From assembly GCF_000801955.1 (NCBI RefSeq), contig NZ_JSZO01000001.1, forward strand, positions 558,001-622,000: a stretch of 64,000 bases of DNA, in the 5' to 3' direction. Below are positions 11,301 to 19,865 of this stretch, one piece after another. The stretch comes from Ralstonia sp. A12 (GTDB lineage: Bacteria; Pseudomonadota; Gammaproteobacteria; Burkholderiales; Burkholderiaceae). The notes beneath the pieces are model-generated. The model did not search any database. It saw nothing but the letters and a program-made list of their open reading frames with translations, and had not been told where the DNA came from. The translations under genes were made by a program, and so were the position numbers. Numbering within the stretch: position 1 is the stretch's first letter; the number at the start of each line of letters is the position of its first letter.

Positions 11301-14300
11301 CGCCGCGCTTTGGAGCAGTTGCCCAAAGGCGTTGTACGTGTTGCGCGTAACGGCCGAAGCCATGTAGCTCGGCCCGTTACTGACCCAGGTCGGCGGCTGC
11401 GTGACCTGAATGGCTCGACCCAACTGATCGTACTGCGTGACGATCGTACGATCGTTGCTGTGGTCAAGATCAGCAACTGCAAGCGAAACTTGCTCCGTGC
11501 TCAGCGCTAGTGCACCGGCGGTCTCGAGCGCAGTCCCACCTGCATAACGCGTCAGCGCCGTCACGTCGCCGAACGTATTGCGTCCGTAACCCGTGACGTA
11601 ACCCACCGCGTCTACGTCATAGGACACCCTACCTAGCGCATCGTAGGTCTTGTAGCTAACGTTACCGGCTACATCGACATTCGACACCGCATCGCCAAAT
11701 GCGTCATAGATAACGCTGGTGCTCAGTTGCCGGACCGCGTCGGTGCGCGCGGCAACACCGTCAGCACCATTGCTGGCAAGATCATCCGCGGCTGCGTTGT
11801 AAACGCCAACCGTCGGGTAGATCGTCTGAATTTGGCGCCCCAGTGCATCGTATCGATACTGGGTCGTGCGCTCCTCGGGCCGCCCTGCCGCTTCGGTACG
11901 GCTAATCAGGTTGCCCAGTGCGTCGTATGCCAGACGCGTGATGACCGGCGCAGACCCAGCCTGGCTGATGGCAAGCTTCCCGCTGGCGCCTACCCCCACA
12001 GTCACCAACGGTACAGCCGGCGACGTTTCAGACACCATGCGCCCGGCCGCATCGTACGCGTACGTCCAGGTATCGCCCTTCTTATTGGTGTAGCTCAGCT
12101 TGTCGCCAACGCCGTTCCAAGTGTACGTCTCGGTATTCCCAAGAGGGTCCGTACTGCTGGTCAGGTGCCCTGCTGCGTCGTAGCTGAATACGTTGGTCTG
12201 ATCAACCGTTGCGTTGGCCCGGATGGCCGCTGACACGTTCGCCTCAGTGGCCAGCGTGTTCAGTGGAATGGCATTCGCATAGAGCGTCGTGCTGGCCACA
12301 CGCCCCGCGCCGTCGTATTCCGTCTGCTGCACGTTACCCAGCGCGTCGATGGCGTAAACGGGCCGGCCTGCGGTATCAAAGACGTGGCGAGTCGTGCGGT
12401 CGTTTGCGGCGTTCGGCTGCAGTCGACTCTGCATGTCGGAAAGAAGAGCCACTTGTGGCAGGACACCACTATCGATGCGGTTGGCGTAGGCTGTGGTCTG
12501 AACCGCATTCCCGTCCGCGTCGTAGCGTGTCTCAACTACGGCGCCCGTGCTATCGACACTGAAAATCTGGCGGTTGGCCGCGTCGAATACCGCGCGTGCG
12601 GTTCGGTCGTTTGCCGAATCAGACGTTACGGCAGATGCGATAGAAGCCGCGGTCAGTACAGCACCCGCCCCAGGTGAGGCAACACGATTGGCATACGAAA
12701 TCCGCTCCGCCACATTGCCGTTCGCGTCGTACACAAGGTGGGTGACACCACCCATTGCATCCACTTGCCAGGTCAGGCGGTTGGCGCTGTCATAGGCCAT
12801 CAGCGTGACACGGTCGTCTGCGCTGGCGGCGACGCTGTCAGCCGACGCGCCACTGGCGATGCGATTCGCGTAGGCGACTTGCTTGACCAAGTTACCGTTG
12901 GCGTCGTAGCTACGCTGAATGACGGCACCGGTTCCGTCGGCGCTCCAAATCAGCCGATTGCCGGCATCGTAGATGTTGCGGACATGCACATCGCGCGAGG
13001 CGTCCGCGATGGTAGTCACAGCAGCGCCTAACGCAGCTTCCGTGGCCTGCGTTCCAGTGGGGATCGCATTGGCGTATGCAACACGGTCCACGACGTTGCC
13101 ATTGGCATCGTACGAGTAGCGGACCACGCTGCCGGTCCCGTCCACCGTGTAATTCAGGCGACCATCGTTGTCGTACACCCGGCTCTGCGAGCTATCTTGA
13201 GCAGAGTTGGCGCTGATACGGCTGGCGACATCAGCCAACGAAGGTGCATTGCTCAGCCCCGCCAGGCTGATGCAATTGACGTAGGCCGTTGTGTTGGTCA
13301 GCTGGCCTTGTGCGTCATAGGTGTTTTGCTGAACGTCGCCGGCTGCATCGATTGTGTAGACAAGGCGGTTGTCGGCATCGTAGACATACCGCGTCGTGTT
13401 GCCATTGCCATCGGTAGCATTAACGACGTTGCCGTTGGCGTCATAGGCATAGAGCCGTGCGATGTCAAGACCTTGGGGATCAACGTGCGTCTCCACCCGT
13501 CGGCCCAGCGCATCGTAGACGTATTGGGTGGTGATGCCCTTCGGGTCCGTGACGGTCAGGACGTGCCCAACGTCATCGTAGGTGTAGGTCGTGGTGAGAT
13601 TCAGCCCGTTCGGATCAACCGTCTGACTTGCGACCTGGCCCTTCAGGTCATAGGCGGTCAGCGTTACCGTGCCGTTGGCATCAGTGGTGCTGATGCGCTC
13701 ACCCTTGGCGTCATACTGGTAGCGCGTGACGAGATTCAGTCCGTTCGGGTCAACGGTGCGGCTCAGCAGTCGATTGGCCGCATCGTAGGTGTAGTCGACC
13801 TTGTTGCCATTGGCATCGATTGTCTCGATCAAACGCCCTGCATGGTCATATTGGCTGGTGCTCTGCCCAGTGGGCGACGTGGTGCCAACCAGGTTGCCGT
13901 CGGCATCATAGCTGTAGACGGTCGTATTACCGTTGCCGTCCGTCACGCTGTGCGCCTGACCTTCGGCATTGTGCACCGTGGTCACGGACACGCCTTCGGG
14001 CGTTGTGACCGTCATGCTTCGGTTGGCTGTGCTGTAGCTGTACTGGGTGGTATCGCCCAACGCATCCGTCTGGGTCAGTACACGGCCAAATGCGTCATAG
14101 CTGCTGCTGCGCTGCGCGTTGGTCGGATCCAGTGCCTGCACGACTCGCCCGAGGCGGTCGAATGTCTGTGAGCTGACATGACCATTGCCGTCAACCGACT
14201 CGATCAGGCGGCCGAAGGCATCATACTGCGCACGCGTGACGATGTTCGCACCACCGACATCCGATACCACTTCGGTCTGCAGTCCACGACGGTCATAGCT

Positions 14301-17300
14301 GCGCGTGGTCGTGACGCTGCTCGAACCGTCAATGGATTGCGTACTGCTCACCACGTCGCCAAAGGTGTCGTAGCTGGCGGTCGTCACGCCACCGTTGGCG
14401 TCGGTGGTCGAGACCAGCTCGTTGACGCCGTTGTAGGTGTATTGCGTGGTGCTGTTGAGCCCGGCTCCGTTCTGCTTGGCGGTAGCGAATGCCTGTTCAG
14501 CTTGCTGACTGTGCGTGTCCTCGGTCAGCACACCGCCTTGCAGGTTGGCCAGCGTGCCAGCGTCCACTCGAGCACCGTAGGCCATGGTGCTCGTGAGATT
14601 CCCGAAAGCGTCGTACTGACGCTCCTGCACCTCGCCTTCTGCGTTAACCGTGTAACGCAGGCGGCCGTCCTGATCGTAGTAGAAGAGACTGCGATTGCCG
14701 TTGGGGTCCGTAGCGCTAATACGGCGGCCCGCGGCGTCATAGCTGTATTGGGTGGCGTACTGAGCCCAGATCGCGTCGAGTTGGGTGGGCGTCTCGTTAC
14801 CCGTAATCAGCGCCGCACCTCGTGCCGACAGTTGTTCAGTCACCCGGCCCAGCGAGTCATAGCGCACCAGTGCGGTACGCTGGTCGGCCGTCCCCGCAGC
14901 CGTGACGCTGGCCACCACATCACCAACGCTGTCGTAGCTGAACTGCGAGACGGAGCCTTCGGCATTGGTCTGCGACTTCAGCCGATTGAGCGCATCCCAC
15001 GTGTTCAGACTGACATGGTCTTCCACGCTGCGGGTCGGGCGCAGGGCGTCCAGCGTGGAATTAGCTCCCACAGGCCCATTGGCGCGGTTCGCATAGCGGA
15101 TGGTCTGTGTCAGGTTGCCGTCTGCGTCGTAGACCGATTCCGTTAGATAGCCTTCGCCATCGACGTGGCCAACCAGACGACCGTGGCCATCGTAGTAGTA
15201 GAAATCCTGGATGTCCGCCGCGCCGCTCACGGGCAACAGGCTCGCCAGGGAATCGGTACTGGATGCCGTAGCAATGGCGGCATTACTTGTCACCGGTTCC
15301 GCGTAGGCAATGCTCTGAATCCGCTGCCCCGCCGCGTTGTAGCGGAATTCCGTCAGGAATCCCTCGCCATCAATCGTGGCGCGCAACAAGCCGTCCTTGT
15401 CGTAAAGGCGATTGACGGTACGATCGTCCGATGCGCTGCCAAGATTGGTGGCATCCCCGCTGTAGACCGCGCGCAACGTGCCAGCGCCAGCCGGCAGTGC
15501 AGCAACGGAAAGCGTCGCGACACCACTTGCGTTCAGCGTACCGGTACCGAGGAGCGTCTCGCCAGCATAGAAGTCGACCGTGCCGCCTGGCTGCCCCGAA
15601 CCCGTCACCGTCGCCGTCAAGAGATGCGACGCGTTGGCACCGACGCCGGCCACGGCATCATTGAGCGAGACCGCTGTCGTCTGGCCTGACAAAGCCTGCG
15701 CGACCGCTGCGGGGTCACCCAACACACTGGTATCCAGGCGCGTGGCCATTTGCGTAACCGAAGTCACACGTGATGCACCGTCGTATTCGGTGTGAACCAC
15801 ATACCCTTCGCCGTCGACCTGCCACGTCACCCGACCAGCGGCGTCGTACAGCGTCACGTTGATCTGGTCGCCCGACGAGCGCTCCGGCAATGACAAGCTG
15901 GGCAGCGCCAGCGCGGGGGCCAGACCGACGTTCTGCCACGGCAAACCGCTGTCCGGCGTGCCTCCCTGGCTGTACCACTGGTTCTGCCAAAGCTTGCCGT
16001 CGTATGAAACCACCGTACCCGCTTGATACGCGGCGCCAGCATTCCAGGAGGGATACGTCCCCGGCGCGGACACTTGCGCCCACGCCGCGCTATGCTCAGG
16101 ATCGACGCCTTGCACATACCACTGCGCCTGGAATACCTGGCCGGCATAGGCGACCTTCTCGCCAGACTGGTACACAGCCGTGGTCGACCACGTGCGCAGG
16201 GTGTTCGGCAGCGCGACCTCAGACCATGCCCCCGAGTTCGCACTGTCGGGCTCAATGCCCTGCACATACCAGTTCGCCTGATAAACCTTGCCACCGTAGA
16301 CGACCTGGCTGCCCTGGGTGTAGATGCCAGCAGCAGACCACTGAGGGATGTTTTGCGCAGGCGCGGCAGGGACTGCTGTCGAGGCGGTATTCAACCCAGC
16401 GTCCAGCGCTGCCATCTGTGACGCGCTCAACAATGTGGCGTAGCGAACGGTCTGGACCTTCTGCCCCAGATCGTTGTAGACGAACGCCGTCACTTGGCCT
16501 GTTCCGTCGACCTGCGCCTGGAGACGACCGGCGGCATCGTAGAAGTAGTGCTGCTCGACCCCGGTGGGATCGATACTCAGAACCAGGCGACCAAGCGCGT
16601 CATAGCGATACTCGCTCTGGGCCTGCCCGCCCTGGATCGTCGAGACGAGCTGCCCAGCCGTATCGTAGATGCTGGTATCCACACGACCATTGGCCAGCGT
16701 GTGGCGAACCACGTGATCCGCATCATCGTACTGGTTGACCGTGATGTTCCCAGCAGCGTCGGTACTGCTCAGCAGTCGATTGAGCCCGTCATAGGTGTAG
16801 CTGGTCTGGTTGCCGTTGGCATCGACGCTGAACAGCAGGTTACCGGCAGCGTCGTAGCTGAAGGTTTGCACGGACTGCGTTCCGTCAGAAACACCTGCCC
16901 CCGTCGCGTCGACGCGAGAGTAAGTCACCGTGCCAACGACTTGACCGCGGGTGTTGTATTGATAGTCGGTGCGCGTGGTCTGTGTGGCGTTCTGGGCGGC
17001 TGCCCAGTTAGTCATGCCCTGCAACGTGGGGGCTTGTCCGACACTGAGCGCCGAAACGTCATAGGTCTGCGCCGGGTACCCGATCTGGCTGGTCCGTTCG
17101 CCGTAGGCGTCATAGCGATATTCGACAACGCGCCCTTCGGGGCTGATAGCAAAGCGCAGATTCTCGTTGCTGTCGTAGACGTATCGGGTGGTCAATGGCT
17201 CAGCGGCCGCCTGCCCCACCGTCGCGGGCTGCTGATACAGGGTACTGGCAATAAGACGGTTCTTGGCGTCGTAGCTCTTTTCGACGCGATTGCCAAGACT

Positions 17301-18455
17301 ATCCGCTTGCGTCAGCAGGTTGCCATTCGTGTCGAATGTTGATTGAACCTGATTGCCTTCTGCATCCGTCGACTGAACGAGGTTGCCAGCGCTATCGTAG
17401 GTGTACTGCACCTGCTGCGTCACACCGCTCACCTGGGGGCCGGTGATCTCCGTCAAGCGATGATTTGCGTCGTACGTGTAGACGTTTTGATTGCCGTACG
17501 GATCGGTGACTGTCGTCTTGTTGTCCGCCGGGTCGTAGGTGAAGCTGACGGTGCGGCCCAGACTATCCGTCACGCTGGCGACTTCCGAGCGCCCGTTGAC
17601 CGTTGTATAGGTGAAGCTCAGTTGCGAACCGTCGGTCTGAGTGACACTCGAGATCAGGTTAGTGTTGTCGACGTAGCTATAGCTGGTGACATAGACGTTC
17701 CCGTCGGAAATGCTGTCGTCCGACGGGCTCAGGTCCACCTTGACCTGCTGCAGCCGGTTCTGATAGTCGTAGCGATACGACGTCCGGCTATAGAGCGTGC
17801 CGTCGGCCTTGACCACCTCTTCCTGCGAGAGATTGTTGCCTTGATAGGTGAAACGGACGCTCTCTCCGCTTGCATCCGTAATGTTGGTCAGCAGGTCGCC
17901 CGTATAGGCGTAGGTCGTTGTATTGCCATTCAGGTCGCTGGCGGAAGTCATCCGCCACTGATTGCCGTTGGCGGTGTAGGTCTCCGTGTTCTGCGTGCTG
18001 GACTGCGTCCACGTCCATTGGTTGCTGCCGGCATCGTAAGACAGGGAGTCGAACTGGCCGCTCCCTGTTGCAGCCAGGTAATGCTGGCTGGCCGTGTCGT
18101 ACGTGTAAGTGAGAATGGAACCATCGGCCGCGACGCGTTGAATAGAACTGCCGGGCTGATTTACTGTTCCGGTCTGGTTGATCAGGCGGTGATAGCCGTT
18201 GCGCCACCATGCGTCGCTATTCTCGTTGTTGTACGTCCCCAGGCTGTTATAGGTGCGCACCACGCCGATACCCACGCCACGGCTCGCCAGGAAATCGTCT
18301 TGGCCCTGCAGCACCAGGTTGCCAGTTGCGACGTTCACGTAGGCCTGCTGGCTGGCGCTGCCCTCGCCCGCCGTACCAAGCAGTCCACGCTGACCCAGTC
18401 CTGCAAGGCTGTTACCGGTCAAACCGAAGAAATCGCCGCTGATGATACCGACCAT
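5361..18455 (-). CDS. Giant Rhs/YD-repeat polymorphic toxin with HNH-type C-terminal tip
   Basis: A 4364-residue protein. The N-terminus (about 1-60) has no signal peptide and leads into an Rhs-type opening (YVNVATGNLVLQGQDD). Most of the length is YD repeats of the form Y-D-x-x-G-R/N-x, expected to wrap into a large beta cocoon. Inserted modules include three CBM5/12-like repeats near 702-845 (for example YGGKVYQANWYVQG), an Ig-like repeat near 922-1005 (GGTVDFYAGETLLGTGTL), and a LysM near 3578-3632 (YTIRSGDTLRSIAQSAYG). A Gly/Ala-rich hydrophobic region follows at about 3670-3870. The last ~55 residues (NEAQVDHVVPRRPS, then SYSNAAVLSRAQNRDKSN) match HNH/endonuclease-like toxin tips. No DPxGL pre-toxin motif or PAAR domain is evident. 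It probably acts in interbacterial or host antagonism, with carbohydrate and peptidoglycan binding suggested by the modules. The export route is not encoded nearby unless the flagellar apparatus serves. Confidence 0.93.
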   Translation of the reverse strand: MVGIISGDFFGLTGNSLAGLGQRGLLGTAGEGSASQQAYVNVATGNLVLQGQDDFLASRGVGIGVVRTYNSLGTYNNENSDAWWRNGYHRLINQTGTVNQPGSSIQRVAADGSILTYTYDTASQHYLAATGSGQFDSLSYDAGSNQWTWTQSSTQNTETYTANGNQWRMTSASDLNGNTTTYAYTGDLLTNITDASGESVRFTYQGNNLSQEEVVKADGTLYSRTSYRYDYQNRLQQVKVDLSPSDDSISDGNVYVTSYSYVDNTNLISSVTQTDGSQLSFTYTTVNGRSEVASVTDSLGRTVSFTYDPADNKTTVTDPYGNQNVYTYDANHRLTEITGPQVSGVTQQVQYTYDSAGNLVQSTDAEGNQVQSTFDTNGNLLTQADSLGNRVEKSYDAKNRLIASTLYQQPATVGQAAAEPLTTRYVYDSNENLRFAISPEGRVVEYRYDAYGERTSQIGYPAQTYDVSALSVGQAPTLQGMTNWAAAQNATQTTRTDYQYNTRGQVVGTVTYSRVDATGAGVSDGTQSVQTFSYDAAGNLLFSVDANGNQTSYTYDGLNRLLSSTDAAGNITVNQYDDADHVVRHTLANGRVDTSIYDTAGQLVSTIQGGQAQSEYRYDALGRLVLSIDPTGVEQHYFYDAAGRLQAQVDGTGQVTAFVYNDLGQKVQTVRYATLLSASQMAALDAGLNTASTAVPAAPAQNIPQWSAAGIYTQGSQVVYGGKVYQANWYVQGIEPDSANSGAWSEVALPNTLRTWSTTAVYQSGEKVAYAGQVFQAQWYVQGVDPEHSAAWAQVSAPGTYPSWNAGAAYQAGTVVSYDGKLWQNQWYSQGGTPDSGLPWQNVGLAPALALPSLSLPERSSGDQINVTLYDAAGRVTWQVDGEGYVVHTEYDGASRVTSVTQMATRLDTSVLGDPAAVAQALSGQTTAVSLNDAVAGVGANASHLLTATVTGSGQPGGTVDFYAGETLLGTGTLNASGVATLSVAALPAGAGTLRAVYSGDATNLGSASDDRTVNRLYDKDGLLRATIDGEGFLTEFRYNAAGQRIQSIAYAEPVTSNAAIATASSTDSLASLLPVSGAADIQDFYYYDGHGRLVGHVDGEGYLTESVYDADGNLTQTIRYANRANGPVGANSTLDALRPTRSVEDHVSLNTWDALNRLKSQTNAEGSVSQFSYDSVGDVVASVTAAGTADQRTALVRYDSLGRVTEQLSARGAALITGNETPTQLDAIWAQYATQYSYDAAGRRISATDPNGNRSLFYYDQDGRLRYTVNAEGEVQERQYDAFGNLTSTMAYGARVDAGTLANLQGGVLTEDTHSQQAEQAFATAKQNGAGLNSTTQYTYNGVNELVSTTDANGGVTTASYDTFGDVVSSTQSIDGSSSVTTTRSYDRRGLQTEVVSDVGGANIVTRAQYDAFGRLIESVDGNGHVSSQTFDRLGRVVQALDPTNAQRSSSYDAFGRVLTQTDALGDTTQYSYSTANRSMTVTTPEGVSVTTVHNAEGQAHSVTDGNGNTTVYSYDADGNLVGTTSPTGQSTSQYDHAGRLIETIDANGNKVDYTYDAANRLLSRTVDPNGLNLVTRYQYDAKGERISTTDANGTVTLTAYDLKGQVASQTVDPNGLNLTTTYTYDDVGHVLTVTDPKGITTQYVYDALGRRVETHVDPQGLDIARLYAYDANGNVVNATDGNGNTTRYVYDADNRLVYTIDAAGDVQQNTYDAQGQLTNTTAYVNCISLAGLSNAPSLADVASRISANSAQDSSQSRVYDNDGRLNYTVDGTGSVVRYSYDANGNVVDRVAYANAIPTGTQATEAALGAAVTTIADASRDVHVRNIYDAGNRLIWSADGTGAVIQRSYDANGNLVKQVAYANRIASGASADSVAASADDRVTLMAYDSANRLTWQVDAMGGVTHLVYDANGNVAERISYANRVASPGAGAVLTAASIASAVTSDSANDRTARAVFDAANRQIFSVDSTGAVVETRYDADGNAVQTTAYANRIDSGVLPQVALLSDMQSRLQPNAANDRTTRHVFDTAGRPVYAIDALGNVQQTEYDGAGRVASTTLYANAIPLNTLATEANVSAAIRANATVDQTNVFSYDAAGHLTSSTDPLGNTETYTWNGVGDKLSYTNKKGDTWTYAYDAAGRMVSETSPAVPLVTVGVGASGKLAISQAGSAPVITRLAYDALGNLISRTEAAGRPEERTTQYRYDALGRQIQTIYPTVGVYNAAADDLASNGADGVAARTDAVRQLSTSVIYDAFGDAVSNVDVAGNVSYKTYDALGRVSYDVDAVGYVTGYGRNTFGDVTALTRYAGGTALETAGALALSTEQVSLAVADLDHSNDRTIVTQYDQLGRAIQVTQPPTWVSNGPSYMASAVTRNTYNAFGQLLQSAALADPTTNTWATTTHYFDQDGRETATVDALGYVTTQAYDAAGNVVRRTEFANATSNWSIGSLTMPAVSNDDRITATTYDQNNRKTSETRVNVEYSPSDNGISTRGDLTTSYGYDAVGNLTRTTDAKGHSTYTYYDAMGRTVAVVAPVRANTDDGLPLTPLSVFYRDALGNAVVRIDFARGAASASESGYVPGAASGDDHVTFNQYDSHGNLTQTTDAGGNNHYYSYDAFGHLAKQWMGVTGNDGVTHTLFSAFQYDALGRQTDIITPASTSVVADGTIETISQQAAGVIHTRMAYNGFGEMILRGTGSGDISGVDGVMHIESAVATGGKVGGDDFAWQEHFDYDAAGHLWRTNSGDGVEKVFLYNLQGYQTAQITSKGQVNGASDLGVDLTGFSSARDVELFGFETTLERRTDSTRDLLGRVTQETLPARFAQNVGSVRPVVYQTYDRWGNVASQSDVRNAAWITTFRYNANNQVIEETQPDGNGAITQDSPVTRLFYDALGQQVGVLDANGHFNGKVWDAGGNLVEEDHADGGTVQYDYDAFGNRTVAVDAMGNTTRYAYDSLGRNTAVINDVVNQYTVDGNNNVTGVQSNDVVSMTYDQAGRKLSTTNGNGETTRFTYDLRGNVVATTQPMGEVSRAAFDALGHQIGALDANGALATWGYDVFGQLKAHTDIGGAVYSFQYDNARQLITQSNNHNQLLYYQYDSAGQLVQITDAGTGHITQYDYNLAGKHVHERTFLNTGAATYQDQTLAYDTLGRLAQVNTADGTVSLHFEYDKVGNRVLQQTSHTTYTTTTDYEYVVTGYDEAGSPQYAYMPVQHSVPTTTTQNLWYAYDSMNRQILVDGAVNNNATDIANVVGGQGHILTYDKNGNRTSDMSWGEQVVRQENIIGYDESGHAVSNGVNYVNHAGRITEYYTYDRMNRLSTVSTGAFDQNWQALSIRESILLDTRKYDGASRVVESGPAGHLSNAYIQALTNGKSDANGAVTRVSHYDADGHLLSLHTTKPDGSFSSDQVYEKVNTWQTQEQVQTGTDESGAPIYITQTVTHTSTSSGYDAAGNVTNYRITDSSGVTETFSTTYTKFEGYKEASVTGFRSDNAGQSGTTLDHYDVNGNLIEVEDTTKDANSRVFVNDANGNILQKTQQGNVLQQLVVDGQVYGTYGTGVDPTKPTNDNGDPNYADLTNFNLSYQPITNAYPGAATGQYTIRSGDTLRSIAQSAYGDAELWYQIADANDLRSDNDLRVGQTLTIPNRVASAHNTSSSFKPYDPGKVVGDTTPNLPVPQQDSGDGGGCGVIGQIVMIVVAVVATIYTAGAAAGAFAAAETGAEAGAVAATEAGVEAGAEAGTLGATEGVAADAAATSIGGTFSAGLSVVQGGYGIAGLGYAAIGGAVGSIASQAVGNLIGAQHGFSWDQVALSAIGSGVSAGMGSVFGTGGGLATGIGRAAAGSVVTQGIEVAVGLQHSFSWRQVAMAAASSAVGSVAGSAANTAMGYNPQQAFDFSKSLISGAVSSLASGTAMAVMRGGKVQIEQVAVDAFGNALGQSLAENAGSQSNSQQEGVLDQAIEQQVPPAWNGGPQTAQGGQVTPGQAVFIYGRDSNEEVPIPAAHEGDADRVVQFTNQLMNNGAFTYVPGPEYAPIATLAANDVKEPGQPVVTSDAGGGGANELAPVVITGSNSMLYRDGRGAAISEQSLADGTVVKTYANGYSVTDPQTGKITFTPADMSGLGATLSGNDYNFVSKRAAELDSNYDSPGAWHDFKVGLDNLLGITPNPVRSIDQEAELAALQGIARTRVDAISNPSKYDPTLAAVDTAAGGLVGAAAVIATQNSDPERRQDVLTLARAADGTLFAFGSAGAAKVGMPSALEYQGAQDKLKPEWGGPVDYSKLEDPASVGQGKNFTQAQKQNIYIQNIQANGGVLRSDLDGEILVLPSKSQSGVTPPTNEAQVDHVVPRRPSDPMVSPGSNSYSNAAVLSRAQNRDKSND

Positions 18456-18540
18456 GGTGTCGTCGTCCTGTCAAGTTCAGTGCTGGCAGACACCAATCCC
18501 GGTGGTCCAACAGCATCGCGTTCTGTTGCTCTTGACTAAG

Positions 18541-18567
18541 TTATCCAGCGATCGGCGACGAAGTTTA
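18541..18567 (-). promoter_or_regulatory. Sigma-28 (FliA)-like promoter for rhs
   Basis: On the minus strand: -35 TAAACTTC (18567-18560), an 11-nt spacer, and -10 CTGGATAA (18548-18541). The enterobacterial FliA consensus is TAAAGTTT, 11 nt, GCCGATAA; the match is 6/8 and 5/8 with the canonical spacing. Transcription would start near 18534, leaving a leader of about 80 nt before the rhs ATG. The same CCCTAAACTT, 14 nt, GGATAA pattern occurs in the opposite orientation about 100 bp away. Confidence 0.55.
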
Positions 18568-18662
18568 GGGCGCTCTCCAACTTTTTTCAGGGCGCCGCCT
18601 TTGCCATTGGAGACACTCCATGCTCTTGAAATGAACAACCGCATCTTTTTTCTATGCGTCCC

Positions 18663-18689
18663 TAAACTTTTGCGGCCAGCCACGGATAA
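18663..18689 (+). promoter_or_regulatory. Sigma-28 (FliA)-like promoter for the ATP-grasp operon
   Basis: -35 TAAACTTT (18663-18670; 7/8 to TAAAGTTT), an 11-nt spacer, and -10 ACGGATAA (18682-18689; 6/8 to GCCGATAA). Predicted start of transcription is near 18696, about 95 nt before the ATP-grasp start. It shares its -35 region and spacing with the divergent rhs promoter, which supports a common regulator. A fliA gene lies 8 kb away in the same window. Confidence 0.6.
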
Positions 18690-18790
18690 GTTGGGGAAAG
18701 GGCATGACTGCGTGCAAGGTCGCGTCGAACTGAGCAACAAGAACAGGTGCCTCAAGTTAGTCAGTACTCAGCGGCGAGTGCCCGCACAAT

Positions 18791-19846
18791 TTGGAGATTT
18801 GTTTCGTGCTGCCATCCAAGAACAGCTTTCTCGACCATGTGAAGTGGCTACGCAAAGCCGTTGCCGCAGAGCAGGCTGAGTTCATCCTGGCTGGCGACAC
18901 AATGCAGGCGCTCGTTCGCAAGGGCAACGCACACTGGCTGCTGCGTCCACAATTTCTCACCACGATTGACGGCACGCGCCAGTATTCCTCGACTCCGTCG
19001 GACGGCTCGCAGATGTTCGCCGGCTGGTTTCCGTATGACACTCGGCGCTGGCGCTTGGCCTCGGACAAGCTCGCCTTTAAGCACTTTGCGCAAAGCGCGG
19101 GCTTTCACGTACCAGAACATGATGTGTCGCCAAACAGCCAGATGACGGACGTTGTCGTGAAGCGGGTGGCATCGTCGTTCGGCACGGCGGTCAGCGGCCC
19201 GTATAGGAAGGCACAGGAAAACCCGATCGATCCGTCGGTGGGCGAGTACTACGAGCGATTCATTTTTGGCGATCTCCTGAAGATCTGGTTCTGGAATGCA
19301 ACGCCCGTCTGTGCCGAGCTGGACAGAATGCCGTACGTCATGGGTGACGGTGTACTGAACCTGCGCCAACAGATCATCGTGCGCGCGCGCTACGCGCGTA
19401 ACTATTCGGAAGAGGAGTCGCGTGAGCTGGTGAAAAGCTGCGCCCCTCTGCTGAAGTACTACGGCGTGACGGAAGACACGGTTCTCCCGCGAGGGAAGGA
19501 GCAACGGATCGAGTTCCGCTATGGGTCTGACCTCATGCACCCGCGAAACCGACGCATCGTGGATCTTCAGTCTGATCCGCTCGAGCCCTGGGCACAGCCC
19601 ATCCCGGAAATCGGAAAAACGTTGTACGGCGCAATCCCCGGCGACTTGCGGCAGCACATTGTCTATACCGTGGATGCGATTCGCGACCCAGCTGGACAGC
19701 TGTGGCTGCTGGAAATGAATAGCAACCCGACGCTGCATCCACTCGTCTACGTACCGATGATGCAGGGTCTCCTGAACAACGTGGCCCAGCCTCACGTTCA
19801 AGACCTGCCTCAAGTCAGTCAATCCCTAGAGCCTGCTCAGGCCTGA
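18791..19846 (+). CDS. ATP-grasp superfamily ligase, possible peptide-modifying enzyme
   Basis: A 351-residue ATP-grasp protein. The N-terminal strand (EICFVLPSK) and helix form a pre-ATP-grasp domain. The nucleotide-binding segment VVVKRVASSFGTAVSGP lies near 120-136, the adenine/hinge region YYERFIFGDLLKIW near 154-167, and the metal-binding motif EMNSNPTLHP near 306-315. ATP-grasp ligases activate carboxylates as acyl phosphates for amide or ester formation. The next gene, 19 nt downstream, encodes a Ser/Asp/Glu hexamer-repeat protein, which suggests a graspetide-like macrocyclase or another peptide ligase; this is inference. Start: TTG 18791 keeps the first beta strand; GTG 18806 has a better Shine-Dalgarno (GGAG, 9 nt) but would lose it. 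Not close to glutathione synthetase or RimK by eye. Confidence 0.8.
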   Translation: MEICFVLPSKNSFLDHVKWLRKAVAAEQAEFILAGDTMQALVRKGNAHWLLRPQFLTTIDGTRQYSSTPSDGSQMFAGWFPYDTRRWRLASDKLAFKHFAQSAGFHVPEHDVSPNSQMTDVVVKRVASSFGTAVSGPYRKAQENPIDPSVGEYYERFIFGDLLKIWFWNATPVCAELDRMPYVMGDGVLNLRQQIIVRARYARNYSEEESRELVKSCAPLLKYYGVTEDTVLPRGKEQRIEFRYGSDLMHPRNRRIVDLQSDPLEPWAQPIPEIGKTLYGAIPGDLRQHIVYTVDAIRDPAGQLWLLEMNSNPTLHPLVYVPMMQGLLNNVAQPHVQDLPQVSQSLEPAQA

Positions 19847-19865
19847 TTCCACATAAGGAGCAAGT

